64,000 bases of DNA from Hyphococcus sp. (GCA_013002535.1 JABDJK010000030.1:2501-66500), one strand, 5' to 3'. Shown: positions 25,535-35,006, counted from the first letter of the stretch. Made by a program: numbers and translations. Notes: generated by a model not told the origin, from the letters alone.

Positions 25535-27088
25535 TTGCCAGGCAATTCCGACATCCTCATCATCGGCGCAGGGGTCGCGGGGCTATACACAGCGCTTAAA
25601 ATGACGCCGCGGCCTGTCACCGTCATTACGGCGCGGCCGCTTGGCGAGGGCGGCTCGACGCCGTGGGCGCAAGGGGGCATGGCCGCCGCCGTCGGCTCCG
25701 ACGATACGCCAAACCTCCATTTCGCTGATACGATGCAGGCCGGCGCCGGGCTCGTTGATCCGGAAGCCGCCAGCGTTCTTGTCGATGGCGGGCCCGCCGC
25801 CGTCGAAGATCTGGAGCGCCTTGGCGTCAAATTCGACAAGGACGACAATGGCGCGTTCAAGCTTGGCCGCGAGGCCGCTCATTGCCGCGACCGCATTGTC
25901 CACGCCACCGGCGATCAGGCCGGCGCCGCGATTATGGATGCGCTGATCGACGCGGCTCGCGCCGCTGACCACATCACCATCTATGAACGCGTCGTCGTCG
26001 AAGACTTGATGAGCGACGACAACGGCGCGGTTGGCGGCGTTCTCGTTTATGACGTCGCGGCGGGCGAACGTGCAGGCTTTGACGCCGGTGAAACAATCCT
26101 GGCGACGGGCGGCCTTGGCGGACTTTACGCCGTTACCACCAACCCCACCCCGGCGCAGGGGCACGGCATGGCCTTCGCGGCGCGCGCCGGCGCAGTCATT
26201 CGCGATCCTGAATTTGTGCAGTTCCACCCCACCGCCCTCGATATCGGCATCGACCCGGCGCCGCTCGCCACCGAAGCTTTGCGCGGCTACGGCGCCGTCC
26301 TCGTCAACAAGGACGGGCGCGAGTTCATGCGCGACTATCATAAGGACGCTGATCTGGCGCCCCGCGACATCGTCGCCCGCGCTGTCGAAAACGAAGTTGC
26401 CGAAGGGCGCGGCGCGTTCCTGAACGCAAGCAAAGCGATTGGTGAAAAATTCCCCGAGAATTTCCCGACCGTGTTCGCTTCATGCCAGAAGGCGGGTATT
26501 GATCCGCGAACGGAGCTTATACCCGTGGCGCCAGCGGCGCATTATCATATGGGCGGGGTCATGACTGACCTTGATGGCCGCACCAGCCTTGAAGGGCTTT
26601 CCGCCGTCGGCGAAGTATCCTCAACCGGCGTTCATGGCGCCAATCGCCTGGCCTCGAACTCACTCCTTGAAGCCGTCGTTTTTGGCGCCCGCATTGCCGA
26701 TCGATTGCGTGAAGCAGAGATCGCCGCGCCCGATGAACCCGCCGCCCCGGCCGACCGTATGGAAGTTGAGCCCCTTCCCGCGCCCGCCGCCGCCATGAAA
26801 GACGTGCGCGATGCGATGTCGTCCGGAGCGGCGCTGTTGCGATCCGAAGAAAGCCTCGAAGCAACGCTCGAAGTTCTTGCCGGCCTCAACGAACATCCTG
26901 AAATGACCAGCGGTCTCAAAAGTGCGCTTGTTACTGCTGAATTAATCGCGCAAGGCGCGCTGATGCGCGAAGAATCACGCGGCGGCCATTATCGGTCTGA
27001 CTTTCCCGATACGGATGAAGAAGCGTTCCACACAGAAATTTGCGCAACACACGCCCTTGGCGATGAAGACTTTGAAAATGACGCTTGA
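25535..27088 (+). CDS. nadB: L-aspartate oxidase
   Basis: The 517-residue flavoprotein begins with the FAD-binding Rossmann motif IIGAGVAGLYTAL. It continues with GEGGSTPWAQGGMAAA, EAAHCRDRIVHATGD, FVQFHPTAL, the PAAHYHMGGVMTD motif, and STGVHGANRLASNSLLEAVVFG. It oxidises L-aspartate to iminoaspartate for NadA. The only reasonable start is a TTG at 25535, with gcggagtagag just upstream, next to the REP-like repeat. The C-terminal ~30 residues are acidic. The small ORF overlaps its last codons. Confidence 0.95.
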   Translation: MPGNSDILIIGAGVAGLYTALKMTPRPVTVITARPLGEGGSTPWAQGGMAAAVGSDDTPNLHFADTMQAGAGLVDPEAASVLVDGGPAAVEDLERLGVKFDKDDNGAFKLGREAAHCRDRIVHATGDQAGAAIMDALIDAARAADHITIYERVVVEDLMSDDNGAVGGVLVYDVAAGERAGFDAGETILATGGLGGLYAVTTNPTPAQGHGMAFAARAGAVIRDPEFVQFHPTALDIGIDPAPLATEALRGYGAVLVNKDGREFMRDYHKDADLAPRDIVARAVENEVAEGRGAFLNASKAIGEKFPENFPTVFASCQKAGIDPRTELIPVAPAAHYHMGGVMTDLDGRTSLEGLSAVGEVSSTGVHGANRLASNSLLEAVVFGARIADRLREAEIAAPDEPAAPADRMEVEPLPAPAAAMKDVRDAMSSGAALLRSEESLEATLEVLAGLNEHPEMTSGLKSALVTAELIAQGALMREESRGGHYRSDFPDTDEEAFHTEICATHALGDEDFENDA

Positions 27089-27335
27089 CCTGGAAGTTGA
27101 GCGCGCCTTAGCTCGTCAATATAACGGCAAAGCAGCCGAGAAAGTGCGCAAGGCGCTTTTGTCGATCACCGAAGATCACGTTATGGCTAAATCAGAAACG
27201 AACCTCTCCAATGCACGGCGCGCCGTCCTTATGTTGGCGAAAGGCGACGCAGATAAAGCGATTTATTTTGCGGGCCGCGCCCGACAAGACTTTCGCGACG
27301 TAATATATTGGGCGCAATCGGAAACTGCACAATGA
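27063..27335 (+). CDS. Small conserved-looking helical protein between nadB and nadC
   Basis: A frame of 90 codons (or 85 from the ATG at 27078) overlaps the end of nadB by 26 (or 11) bases and ends in an ATGA overlap with nadC. The tight coupling on both sides argues that it is translated. The product is soluble, helical and mixed-charge (for example VRKALLSITEDHVM and DKAIYFAGRARQDFRDVIYW), with no motif that I recognise. It could modulate the NadB/NadC step, but that is position-based speculation. It is not a fragment of either neighbour. Confidence 0.6.
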   Translation: MKTLKMTLDLEVERALARQYNGKAAEKVRKALLSITEDHVMAKSETNLSNARRAVLMLAKGDADKAIYFAGRARQDFRDVIYWAQSETAQ

Positions 27336-28183
27336 CAACCATTCCACCCCTTTCAGAAATTGTCATCGAAGACATTGTCCGTCGCGCGCTGAAAGAAGAT
27401 TTCGGCGACGCCGGCGATATCACCACCAAGTCGACCATACCCGCCGACGCGCAATCGAAAGCTGTGATTGCTGCGCGTCAAGCCGGCGTTATCGCGGGCG
27501 TTCAGGCAGGTCTTGCCGCGTTTCGATTGGTTGATCCAACAATAGAAATAAAGGTTGCGAAAGGCGACGGCGCCAGCGTCAAGAAAGGCGACACAGTCTT
27601 CGAGTTGAATGGCCCATCCCGAGGCATCCTATCTGCAGAACGCACAGCGCTGAACTTTCTGGGGCATCTTTCGGGCATTGCGACGGCGACGGCGCAATTT
27701 GTTAACGCCATAAAAAACACCGGCGCAAAAATCGCCGGCACTCGCAAGACGACGCCGGGCCTGCGCGCAGTTGAAAAACATGCAATCCGTTGCGGCGGCG
27801 GCTCCTCCCATCGCTATGGTCTTTACGACGCCGTGATGATCAAGGACAATCATATCGTCGCCGCGGGGGGCTTTGAGAAGGCGCTCGCCGCTGCGAAATC
27901 CTATGTCGGCCACATGGTCAAAGTCGAAGTTGAGATCGACCGCCTCGATCAGCTTGACGCGGCCTTAAAAGGCGGCGCTCATGTCATCATGCTCGATAAT
28001 ATGTCTGCGGAGGACATGAAGAAGGCGGTTAAGCGCGTCGGCGGGCGCGCTATTCTTGAAGCGTCCGGCAATGTTACACTGGAAACCATACGCGCCATCG
28101 CCGAGACCGGCGTCGACGTTATTTCATCGGGCTGGTTGACACACTCTGCGCCCAATCTCGATCTTGGCATGGATTTTCAATGA
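27332..28183 (+). CDS. nadC: Nicotinate-nucleotide pyrophosphorylase (quinolinate phosphoribosyltransferase)
   Basis: The 283-residue protein is a standard NadC. Markers are ALKEDFGDAGDITTKS near the start, SAERTALNFLGHLSGIAT, AGTRKTTPGLRAVEK, the RCGGGSSHRYGLYDAVMIKDNH active-site run (split here by codons), VEVEIDRLDQL, MLDNMS and ISSGWLTHSAP. It converts quinolinate and PRPP to NaMN. Start and stop both lie in ATGA-type overlaps with the neighbours, so nadC is coupled to the small ORF before it and the MBL gene after it. Confidence 0.95.
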   Translation: MTTIPPLSEIVIEDIVRRALKEDFGDAGDITTKSTIPADAQSKAVIAARQAGVIAGVQAGLAAFRLVDPTIEIKVAKGDGASVKKGDTVFELNGPSRGILSAERTALNFLGHLSGIATATAQFVNAIKNTGAKIAGTRKTTPGLRAVEKHAIRCGGGSSHRYGLYDAVMIKDNHIVAAGGFEKALAAAKSYVGHMVKVEVEIDRLDQLDAALKGGAHVIMLDNMSAEDMKKAVKRVGGRAILEASGNVTLETIRAIAETGVDVISSGWLTHSAPNLDLGMDFQ

Positions 28184-29145
28184 TGCGGGGCGCGGCATTG
28201 TTCGCAAGCGCTAGTATTCTCGTTGCGGTCGGTTGTGCGCAGGAAAATGTGAAACCGGGCTCGTTCGAATCCTGCGCCGTCTCCCTAATCGTCCTCGGCG
28301 TTGCGCAAGACGGCGGCAAACCGCAGATCGGCAACCCAGACGACCCGGCATGGACCGACCCGACAAAACGCCGTCTTGCAACGTCCCTGGCCTTGATTGA
28401 CCGGCGCGACGAAGACCTTAAACGCTGGCTGTTTGAGGCGACGCCCGACATTAAGGAACAACTGCATCGCCTGAACGAAGCCGCGCCAACTGCAATTCCG
28501 ACAAAACTTTCCGGCGTATTTCTGACCCACGCGCATATCGGGCACTATGTCGGCTTGATGATGTTCGGCCACGAAGCCTTAGGCGCAGAAAATATGCGCG
28601 TTTACGCCATGCCGCGCATGGCGGAGTTTCTGGAGAACAACGGACCCTGGAGCCAGCTTGTTCGGTACGAGAACATTTTCCTGGCAATCATGGAAGACGG
28701 CGCGCCGGAGGCTATCGCTGAAGATATTTCCGTAACGCCCTTTCTCGTACCGCACCGCCAGGAATTTTCCGAAGTCGTCGGATTTAAGATCGACGGACCA
28801 AACAAATCAGCGATCTTCCTGCCCGATATAGACGCCTGGGAAGATTGGGATGACGATGGCGTGCGCATTGAAGATAAAATCAACAAAGTCAACGTCGCTT
28901 TTCTGGATGCAACGTTCTTTGCAGACGGCGAAATTCCCGGCCGCGACATGTCCGGTTTCCCGCATCCGTTTGTCGCGCATTCTTTGGAACGATTTGAATC
29001 GCTGCCTCCAGAGGAAAAATCAAAAGTTCATTTCATTCACATGAACCATACCAATCCGCTGCACCAAGTTGATGGCCGTGAACGCGCGCAAGTTAAATAC
29101 GCCGGTTTTAATGTTTCCGCCGAAGGCGATCAAATCTGTTTGTAG
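28180..29145 (+). CDS. Exported MBL-fold hydrolase, PqqB-like lipoprotein
   Basis: The 321-residue protein starts with a signal sequence ending in a lipobox-like VAVGC, so a lipoprotein is likely. The body resembles PqqB and related metallo-beta-lactamase-fold proteins: VLGVAQDGGKPQIG at the start, a THAHIGHYVGLM metal region in which HxHxGH replaces the usual HxHxDH, then LVPHRQEFSEVVGFKI and FLDATFF. The C-terminal HMNHTNPL fits the third metal site. The start sits in an ATGA overlap with nadC. No pqq genes are nearby, so PQQ synthesis is not implied. The substrate is unknown. Confidence 0.72.
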   Translation: MMRGAALFASASILVAVGCAQENVKPGSFESCAVSLIVLGVAQDGGKPQIGNPDDPAWTDPTKRRLATSLALIDRRDEDLKRWLFEATPDIKEQLHRLNEAAPTAIPTKLSGVFLTHAHIGHYVGLMMFGHEALGAENMRVYAMPRMAEFLENNGPWSQLVRYENIFLAIMEDGAPEAIAEDISVTPFLVPHRQEFSEVVGFKIDGPNKSAIFLPDIDAWEDWDDDGVRIEDKINKVNVAFLDATFFADGEIPGRDMSGFPHPFVAHSLERFESLPPEEKSKVHFIHMNHTNPLHQVDGRERAQVKYAGFNVSAEGDQICL

Positions 29146-29147
29146 CA

Positions 29148-29996
29148 CTAGCGCCGTAGCGCCGGAATAAACCTTCGGGCGGTTTTTGCGAGCGCGGTTT
29201 TTGCAAATCTCTTTGCGATAGCCGCGTGGAGCTGTGTTTTATCAACCAATGACAAATCAGACGCATTGACGATTTTTGCCGCGTCTTCGCAAGCACTGAA
29301 AAATTTCCACATGCTCCAGTCCCACGTCTTCGAAAGGCTGTCTTTCATGATCCGTTTTTGCACGAGGGTTTCCGGCGCGTAGGCAAATTCACCTTGAAGC
29401 GAAAGATTGATCAGCCATGTCCAGTCGGCGACAAACTCGCCGGCGCGGTGTTTACGCATGCCGCCCGTCGCGCGCGCTGCTTCAGTGCTGAAAACACCAC
29501 GATTGGGCGTCGCCCAGGCGTTCTTCATTGAGATCAAGCGGCTGGCGCGCGCCGCGGCGGAAACGCCAGGCGCTTGCGCCGGATAAACGAAGTCAAAGAC
29601 TTCGCCGTTCTGCTCTGTAAGCGTCATATCTGTGTAAGCGAGGATTGCGTTCGGTCGGGCCTTTAGCGCACTCACGCACGTTTCTACAAATGCCGGCAAC
29701 AAGATATCGTCGTGAAAAGCGAAGTGAAAATAGTCGCCCTCGCCTGCCTCAAGCAACGCATTGATATTGCCAACCCAGCCGAGGCGTTCGCTCTGCTCAA
29801 TGATCGTATAACGATCATCATTAGCCGCGTGCTCTTTCAGAATTTCGGCGGTGCGGTCTGTCGATTTATCAATAGAAGCAAGGATTTTGTAATTTGGATA
29901 AGTTTGCGCAGAGATGGAATGAAGCGTTTCCTGCAAGAACGCCTCCGCATTCCACGCCGGCAATAATCCAACGACTAGAGGTTTGTCGACTGTCAC
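29148..29996 (-). CDS. Family 2 glycosyltransferase
   Basis: The 282-residue protein has the GT-A beginning VVGLLPAWNAEAFLQETL, the nucleotide-sugar segment ILASIDKSTDRT, and a FAFHDDILLP stretch that supplies a DxD-like acidic pair. It is cytoplasmic, with no clear membrane helix. I prefer the GTG at 29996, which forms a GTGA overlap with the stop of the oxidoreductase gene; an ATG at 30032 would add 12 residues inside the neighbour. The acceptor is unknown, and the coupled oxidoreductase suggests an odd sugar or glycoconjugate pathway. Confidence 0.8.
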   Translation of the reverse strand: MTVDKPLVVGLLPAWNAEAFLQETLHSISAQTYPNYKILASIDKSTDRTAEILKEHAANDDRYTIIEQSERLGWVGNINALLEAGEGDYFHFAFHDDILLPAFVETCVSALKARPNAILAYTDMTLTEQNGEVFDFVYPAQAPGVSAAARASRLISMKNAWATPNRGVFSTEAARATGGMRKHRAGEFVADWTWLINLSLQGEFAYAPETLVQKRIMKDSLSKTWDWSMWKFFSACEDAAKIVNASDLSLVDKTQLHAAIAKRFAKTALAKTARRFIPALRR

Positions 29997-31243
29997 GTCG
30001 TCAACAATGCGGACATTTGTTCGTCTGCGCAATCGCCAGTGATTTGATCCGCCGCCGCCATCGCAAAGAGCGGACCGGTCGTCAGTTTGCCCGGATCAAC
30101 GCTAAAATAGTCGCCGCCGCCGAAAACGCCGATGCGGGTGCGGTCATGCAAGCGGCTTTTCGGATCATCCACGTCCGATTTTCCATAGGCGACAATAGCG
30201 CCGGCATCGACATATAGCGGTTCTGCCTCGGCCAGATCGAAGCGCCAGTCAGATAACATGGCCAGCGCCTCAGTATGAATCTTCAGAGCCATTTCCGGAT
30301 CCGGTTTGCCGCGACAAGGCAAATTCCATTCCCCCGGCGGGGCAATATCGTGGGTCCAACCCTGACACCCGCTCGGATACCACGAAAGATAGGCAAGACC
30401 GTCATTGCGAATAACGATGTCGCCGTAAGCGCCAAGCACTATCGTAACGGAGGGCGTGCCAAGCATTTGCTCGGGCAGCTTCGCGATGGTTCGGTATTTC
30501 AATCGATGCAGCAAACCGGGCGTCGGTTCAATCCCAAGGGTCGCATCGAGACGCATCCGGTCTTCCCATGTGCAATTTACGATTTGCTCGGCGTCAATCG
30601 TCAGCTCGGCGCCATCATATCCTTCGCATTGCGCGCGCATGCCAGTTGCGCTGCGCTCCAGGCCATTGCATATTATGCCGCTGTGAAAATCAATTAAGGG
30701 ATGAGCATCGATAGCGTCGCGATAAGCTGCCGCCAGCTCATCAGTGTTGACGGCAATTTCGCATGTATCAAAAACCGCTTCGACAAGGTCAGGGTTGATG
30801 TTTGCCGGCGTGTCGATTTTCTCTGCCAGTTGATGCGACGCGAGCCCCTCATATCCGAGTGACGGGAAATCGTGCAGCAAAGCGCTGCATTGGCGGGATA
30901 GTTTTTCGTAATGGGCGCCAAGCTTGTCCGGCGTCATTAGAGAGTCGCGAGCAACGAAATACTGAAACGGCGTCGATAATCCAATTTTTCGATCGCCCAA
31001 CCACCGTTTCATCAACGGAAAAAAAGATAACGCGCCTTTTAGTTGGAGGTCAGCAGTCCGAAAAGTTAGATCAGCGGCGTATATCAATCCGAGGTGAATT
31101 TTACCTTCGTTGCGCAAACTAGCGCGGTTCATCGGCAGAGTATCGCGTTCAATGAGTGTGACTGCCCGGCCGCGATGCGCCAGTTCTAACGCAATCGATG
31201 CGCCTTGAATCCCTGCGCCAATTATAAGGATGCCCGCGTTCAT
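29993..31243 (-). CDS. FAD-dependent oxidoreductase (DAO family)
   Basis: The 416-residue protein begins with the dinucleotide-binding motif ILIIGAGIQGASIALELAHRG. An acidic end of the second strand (LIERD) and a typical ASLRNEGKIHLGLIYA follow, as in glycine/D-amino-acid-oxidase relatives. The C-terminal third has RIGVFGGGDYFSVDPGKLT, suggesting FAD closure. Oxidation of an amine or sugar-alcohol substrate is the likely chemistry, but the substrate is not evident. The stop overlaps the glycosyltransferase start by GTGA. Nothing on the same strand is coupled upstream. Confidence 0.78.
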   Translation of the reverse strand: MNAGILIIGAGIQGASIALELAHRGRAVTLIERDTLPMNRASLRNEGKIHLGLIYAADLTFRTADLQLKGALSFFPLMKRWLGDRKIGLSTPFQYFVARDSLMTPDKLGAHYEKLSRQCSALLHDFPSLGYEGLASHQLAEKIDTPANINPDLVEAVFDTCEIAVNTDELAAAYRDAIDAHPLIDFHSGIICNGLERSATGMRAQCEGYDGAELTIDAEQIVNCTWEDRMRLDATLGIEPTPGLLHRLKYRTIAKLPEQMLGTPSVTIVLGAYGDIVIRNDGLAYLSWYPSGCQGWTHDIAPPGEWNLPCRGKPDPEMALKIHTEALAMLSDWRFDLAEAEPLYVDAGAIVAYGKSDVDDPKSRLHDRTRIGVFGGGDYFSVDPGKLTTGPLFAMAAADQITGDCADEQMSALLTT

Positions 31244-31299
31244 GAGGGCACTTCAACGTCGGCGTATTGAAAAAGTATTAACTGACCGGGAGGCGCCCG

Positions 31300-32067
31300 C
31301 TACATCGCGGCCGGCGCTGCTTCGGTCGTCCGGCGATCGCGGAACCTATAAAACTTGTGCGTCCCGATGGTCGCCGTTGGCGTCATTTTCGGCGCCCAGT
31401 AGGGGTCAACATAATTGGCGTGATAATGCGTCGCATTGCGGCTTACTGGGACATGAACACCGGCGAGAATAGCGCCCGCGAGATCTTCCGACGCTTTCCA
31501 TTTGCGTTGATTAAGACGCGCTTGCATGGAACCGTCGCAAGTAAACGAGAATTGGCATCCCGTGCGCCGTTCCGACCCCTGAAACACTACACCGCAAATT
31601 GTATCTGGATAAATTCGGCTGGCGACGCGGTTCAAAACAACGTCGGCGACCGCAAGCTGCCCAATACGCTTTTCCGAACGAGCCTCGTAATAGATCGCCT
31701 GCGCCAGACATTTTCGTTGTACCGCATCCACTTTCGCCGTTGTCAACGACGTAAAATCAAAGTCTACGAGATTTTCCAGAACATTATCTGCAGCAAGTAA
31801 TGTCGTTGTCGAACGCGCAGGCTTTAGCCGCGGCGCTTCAAACGCATCGCGCGTCGCCGCTGTCGCTTTTGCAAGATGATTTGCCAATTCAGCAACAACA
31901 ATGGCCTCTTCCGCGATCGCCGCCTGACGGTTTCGTTCGATCTCCGCCCTTTCCGCTGACTCGGAAATGCTCAACGCGGTTGCAACAACGCACATTGCCA
32001 GAAGACCTGTCGCAAGGAGGCTGCGCAGGGTCCAGCTAATTTCATGCTCGTGATGCAACGGTGACAT
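31300..32067 (-). CDS. SleB-type cell wall hydrolase
   Basis: The 255-residue protein has an N-terminal signal-anchor (LLATGLLAMCVVATALS). A C-terminal hydrolase_2 domain (about residues 120-245) contains CLAQAIYYEARSE (catalytic Glu region), VADVVLNRV, CGVVFQGS, QFSFTCDG and THYHANYVDPYW. The family includes lytic transglycosylases of spores (SleB) and Caulobacter/Rhizobium cell wall remodelling enzymes. It should act in the periplasm. The ATG at 32067 is preferred over a TTG at 32106. The gene follows ppdK, but a terminator separates them. Confidence 0.85.
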   Translation of the reverse strand: MSPLHHEHEISWTLRSLLATGLLAMCVVATALSISESAERAEIERNRQAAIAEEAIVVAELANHLAKATAATRDAFEAPRLKPARSTTTLLAADNVLENLVDFDFTSLTTAKVDAVQRKCLAQAIYYEARSEKRIGQLAVADVVLNRVASRIYPDTICGVVFQGSERRTGCQFSFTCDGSMQARLNQRKWKASEDLAGAILAGVHVPVSRNATHYHANYVDPYWAPKMTPTATIGTHKFYRFRDRRTTEAAPAAM

Positions 32068-32145
32068 TTGGTTTCCAGACAATCCTTTCAGACGTTGAAC
32101 CGCCAACGCCTGATTTATTAGTTCAAAACTCTATTACAAATACGC

Positions 32146-32169
32146 AAAAAACGCGCCCAGACGGCGCGT
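32146..32169 (-). terminator. Intrinsic terminator of ppdK
   Basis: On the minus strand ACGCGCC-gtctg-GGCGCGT forms a 7-bp perfect stem with a 5-base loop, followed directly by a run of T. It lies about 160 bases after the ppdK stop and before the sleB-type gene. Confidence 0.75.
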
Positions 32170-32327
32170 CAATTTCGGCGAATATGGCGGTCATACTGCA
32201 CATGCGCAATGGGTCCGGGCCGATCTTTACGCTTCATTAATTTTTAAGCCGCCGCCACAAGCCATTGATATTGTATCGGTTTTCGAAGTTTGAAATTTTT
32301 GGTAACGAACTATGAGCGGGAATCGCG

Positions 32328-35006
32328 TCATTTATTCGCGAGTTTTGATTGCGCCGCGGCAAGACGAGCGATTGGCGTGCGATATGGCGAACATGACACA
32401 TAATCAAGGCCGACACGCTCGACAAATCTAATCGAATCAGGATCTCCGCCATGCTCACCGCAAATGCCAAGCTTCAAATCTTTGCGTGTTTTTCGGCCGT
32501 TCTCTGCTGCAACCTTTACGAGCACGCCAACCCCTTCGACATCTATCGTAACGAACGGGTCGCGTTCGAAAATTCCCTGTTTCATATAGTCCGGCAGAAA
32601 TGACGCTGAATCGTCGCGGCTTAACCCGAAGGTCGTTTGAGTCAGGTCGTTGGTGCCAAATGAAAAGAACTCAGCATCATGAGCGATATCGCCTGCAGTC
32701 AAAGCCGCGCGTGGCAGCTCAATCATTGTGCCAATCAGATAGTCAAGTGACGTTCCCTTCTCCTTCAAAACGTCCGCGGCAACCGCATCGATTTGCGCTT
32801 TCAATATCGCCAACTCTTCGCGCTTTGCGACCAGCGGAATCATGATTTCCGGCGTCACTTTCTCACCGGTTTCATCGCCGACCTTGCAAGCCGCTTCAAT
32901 GATTGCCCGCGCCTGCATCTCATAAATTTCCGGGAACGAAATCCCCAAGCGGCAACCGCGATGACCAAGCATCGGGTTGAATTCCTGGAGCGCGTGGGCG
33001 CGATCTTTTAATTTTGTTGCATCCATCCCGGACGCCGTCGCGACTTCCTCAATTTCATTGTCGGAGTGCGGTAAAAACTCGTGCAATGGCGGATCCAGCA
33101 ATCTAATTGTCACCGGCAGCCCGCGCATGACTTTGAATATCTCTTCAAAATCCGAGCGCTGCATCGGCAGAAGTTTTGCGAGCGCTGCTTCTCGTCCAGT
33201 CTTATCGCCTGCGAGAATCATTTCTCGCACCGCAATAATGCGGTCAGCGTCAAAAAACATATGTTCGGTGCGGCAAAGGCCGATGCCCTCTGCGCCAAAG
33301 TCGCGGGCGACTTGCGCATCATGCGGCGTCTCCGCGTTGGCGCGAACCCGCATGCGCCGCACTGCGTCCGCCCAGCCCATAAGCTTTGCAAAGTCACCGG
33401 AGAGTTCCGGCTGGATCGTCGGCACTTCGCCGGCGAAAACGCGGCCCACTGCGCCGTCGATTGTGATGATTTCGCCTTTTTCGATCATCCGGCCGCCTGC
33501 GCTGAAGCTTGCGCCTGATTTATCGATTTTAAGATCACCCGCGCCGCAAACACATGGCCGTCCCATGCCGCGCGCAACCACCGCCGCGTGACTGGTCATC
33601 CCGCCGCGCGCCGTCACAATGCCTTTTGCGGCGTGCATCCCGTGAATGTCTTCGGGGCTCGTCTCAACGCGCACAAGAATAACTTTGCGGCCTTCCTGCG
33701 CCAATCGTTCCGCTTCGTCAGAATTGAAAACGACCTCGCCGGATGCCGCGCCCGGAGACGCGGGCAATCCAGTCAAAACCAGATCACGCGGCGCATCAGG
33801 ATCGAGCGACGGGTGGAGTAATTGATCCAGCGAATGCGGATCGACGCGCATTATTGCTTCTTCTTTTGTCAGCAGCCCTTCTTCGCAAAGATCAACCGCG
33901 ATTTTCAACGCCGCCTTCGCGGTGCGCTTGCCATTGCGAGTTTGCAGCATCCAGAGTTTCGACTCCTGGATCGTAAACTCGATATCCTGCATGTCGCGAT
34001 AGTGTTTTTCGAGCTTGTCGAAAACGTCAGCAAGTTCGGCGTATGCAGCAGGCATCGCCTCTTCCAGCGAGGGCTCTGTTTCACCCATCTCTTCACGCGC
34101 GCGTTTGGTGAGCGGTTGCGGCGTTCGAATGCCGGCGACAACATCTTCACCCTGCGCGTTGATCAGAAACTCACCGTAGTAATTGTTGGCGCCGGTTGAT
34201 GGGTCGCGGGTAAAAGCAACGCCTGTCGCGGACGATTCGCCCATATTGCCAAACACCATGGCCTGGACGTTTACGGCTGTCCCCCAGCTTTCCGGGATAT
34301 TGTGCAGACGACGATAGGTGTCAGCCCGATCATTTCGCCATGACCCGAAGACCGCATCGACCGCGCCCCACAATTGTTCATTCGTGTCTTGCGGAAAAGG
34401 CCTGCCGAGAGATTTCTCAACTACGTTTTTATAGCCTTTGATGACCGTTTTCCAGTCATCGGCGCTTAAATCCGTATCAAGATGATAGTCGTTTTCTTCC
34501 TTGAACGTTTCAAGGATCTCCTCAAACTCGTGGTGCTCAACTTCCAAAACAACATCGGAATACATCTGGATGAAACGACGATAGCTGTCATAAGCGAACC
34601 GCGCGTCTCCAGACAAATCCGCCAGCCCCGCGACAGTTTCATCGTTAAGACCAAGGTTTAAAACCGTATCCATCATGCCCGGCATCGATGCGCGCGCGCC
34701 AGAGCGCACAGAAACGAGCAATGGGTTCTTCGGATCGCCAAAGGCCTTGCCGACGGTCTCGCCAATTTTCTTCAGCGCCGCGTCGACTTCGCGTGTTAGC
34801 CCGTCAGGATATTTCCGATCATTAGCGTAAAATTCGGTGCAGACTTCGGTGGTGATGGTGAAACCTGGCGGGACAGGAAGCCCTAGGCTCGCCATCTCAG
34901 CCAAGTTCGCGCCTTTACCGCCTAAAAGGTTTTTTTGAGACGCATCGCCTTCCGCAGCGCCGCCGCCAAATCCATAGACCCATTGCTTTGCGTTTGCATT
35001 CGTCAT
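32328..35006 (-). CDS. ppdK: Pyruvate, phosphate dikinase
   Basis: The 892-residue protein is a full-length PPDK. The N-terminal ATP-grasp domain has LLGGKGANLAEMASLGLPVPPG. The central swivelling domain has the phosphohistidine loop GGMTSHAAVVARGMGRP. The C-terminal PEP/pyruvate TIM barrel has RTEHMF, LGHRGCRLGI, FSFGTNDLTQ and the catalytic Cys in CGEHGGDP. It interconverts PEP + AMP + PPi and pyruvate + ATP + Pi in the cytoplasm. It lies downstream of glyS on the same strand, an alphaproteobacterial arrangement, but 369 bases apart. Confidence 0.95.
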   Translation of the reverse strand: MTNANAKQWVYGFGGGAAEGDASQKNLLGGKGANLAEMASLGLPVPPGFTITTEVCTEFYANDRKYPDGLTREVDAALKKIGETVGKAFGDPKNPLLVSVRSGARASMPGMMDTVLNLGLNDETVAGLADLSGDARFAYDSYRRFIQMYSDVVLEVEHHEFEEILETFKEENDYHLDTDLSADDWKTVIKGYKNVVEKSLGRPFPQDTNEQLWGAVDAVFGSWRNDRADTYRRLHNIPESWGTAVNVQAMVFGNMGESSATGVAFTRDPSTGANNYYGEFLINAQGEDVVAGIRTPQPLTKRAREEMGETEPSLEEAMPAAYAELADVFDKLEKHYRDMQDIEFTIQESKLWMLQTRNGKRTAKAALKIAVDLCEEGLLTKEEAIMRVDPHSLDQLLHPSLDPDAPRDLVLTGLPASPGAASGEVVFNSDEAERLAQEGRKVILVRVETSPEDIHGMHAAKGIVTARGGMTSHAAVVARGMGRPCVCGAGDLKIDKSGASFSAGGRMIEKGEIITIDGAVGRVFAGEVPTIQPELSGDFAKLMGWADAVRRMRVRANAETPHDAQVARDFGAEGIGLCRTEHMFFDADRIIAVREMILAGDKTGREAALAKLLPMQRSDFEEIFKVMRGLPVTIRLLDPPLHEFLPHSDNEIEEVATASGMDATKLKDRAHALQEFNPMLGHRGCRLGISFPEIYEMQARAIIEAACKVGDETGEKVTPEIMIPLVAKREELAILKAQIDAVAADVLKEKGTSLDYLIGTMIELPRAALTAGDIAHDAEFFSFGTNDLTQTTFGLSRDDSASFLPDYMKQGIFERDPFVTIDVEGVGVLVKVAAENGRKTRKDLKLGICGEHGGDPDSIRFVERVGLDYVSCSPYRTPIARLAAAQSKLANK

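Noticed and set aside
25583-26341. 252-codon minus-strand frame within nadB
   Set aside because: Antisense shadow of a strong, conserved gene.
28263-28275. tRNA T-loop-like gttcgaatcc
   Set aside because: It lies inside the reading frame of the MBL gene and no acceptor or anticodon stems fit around it.
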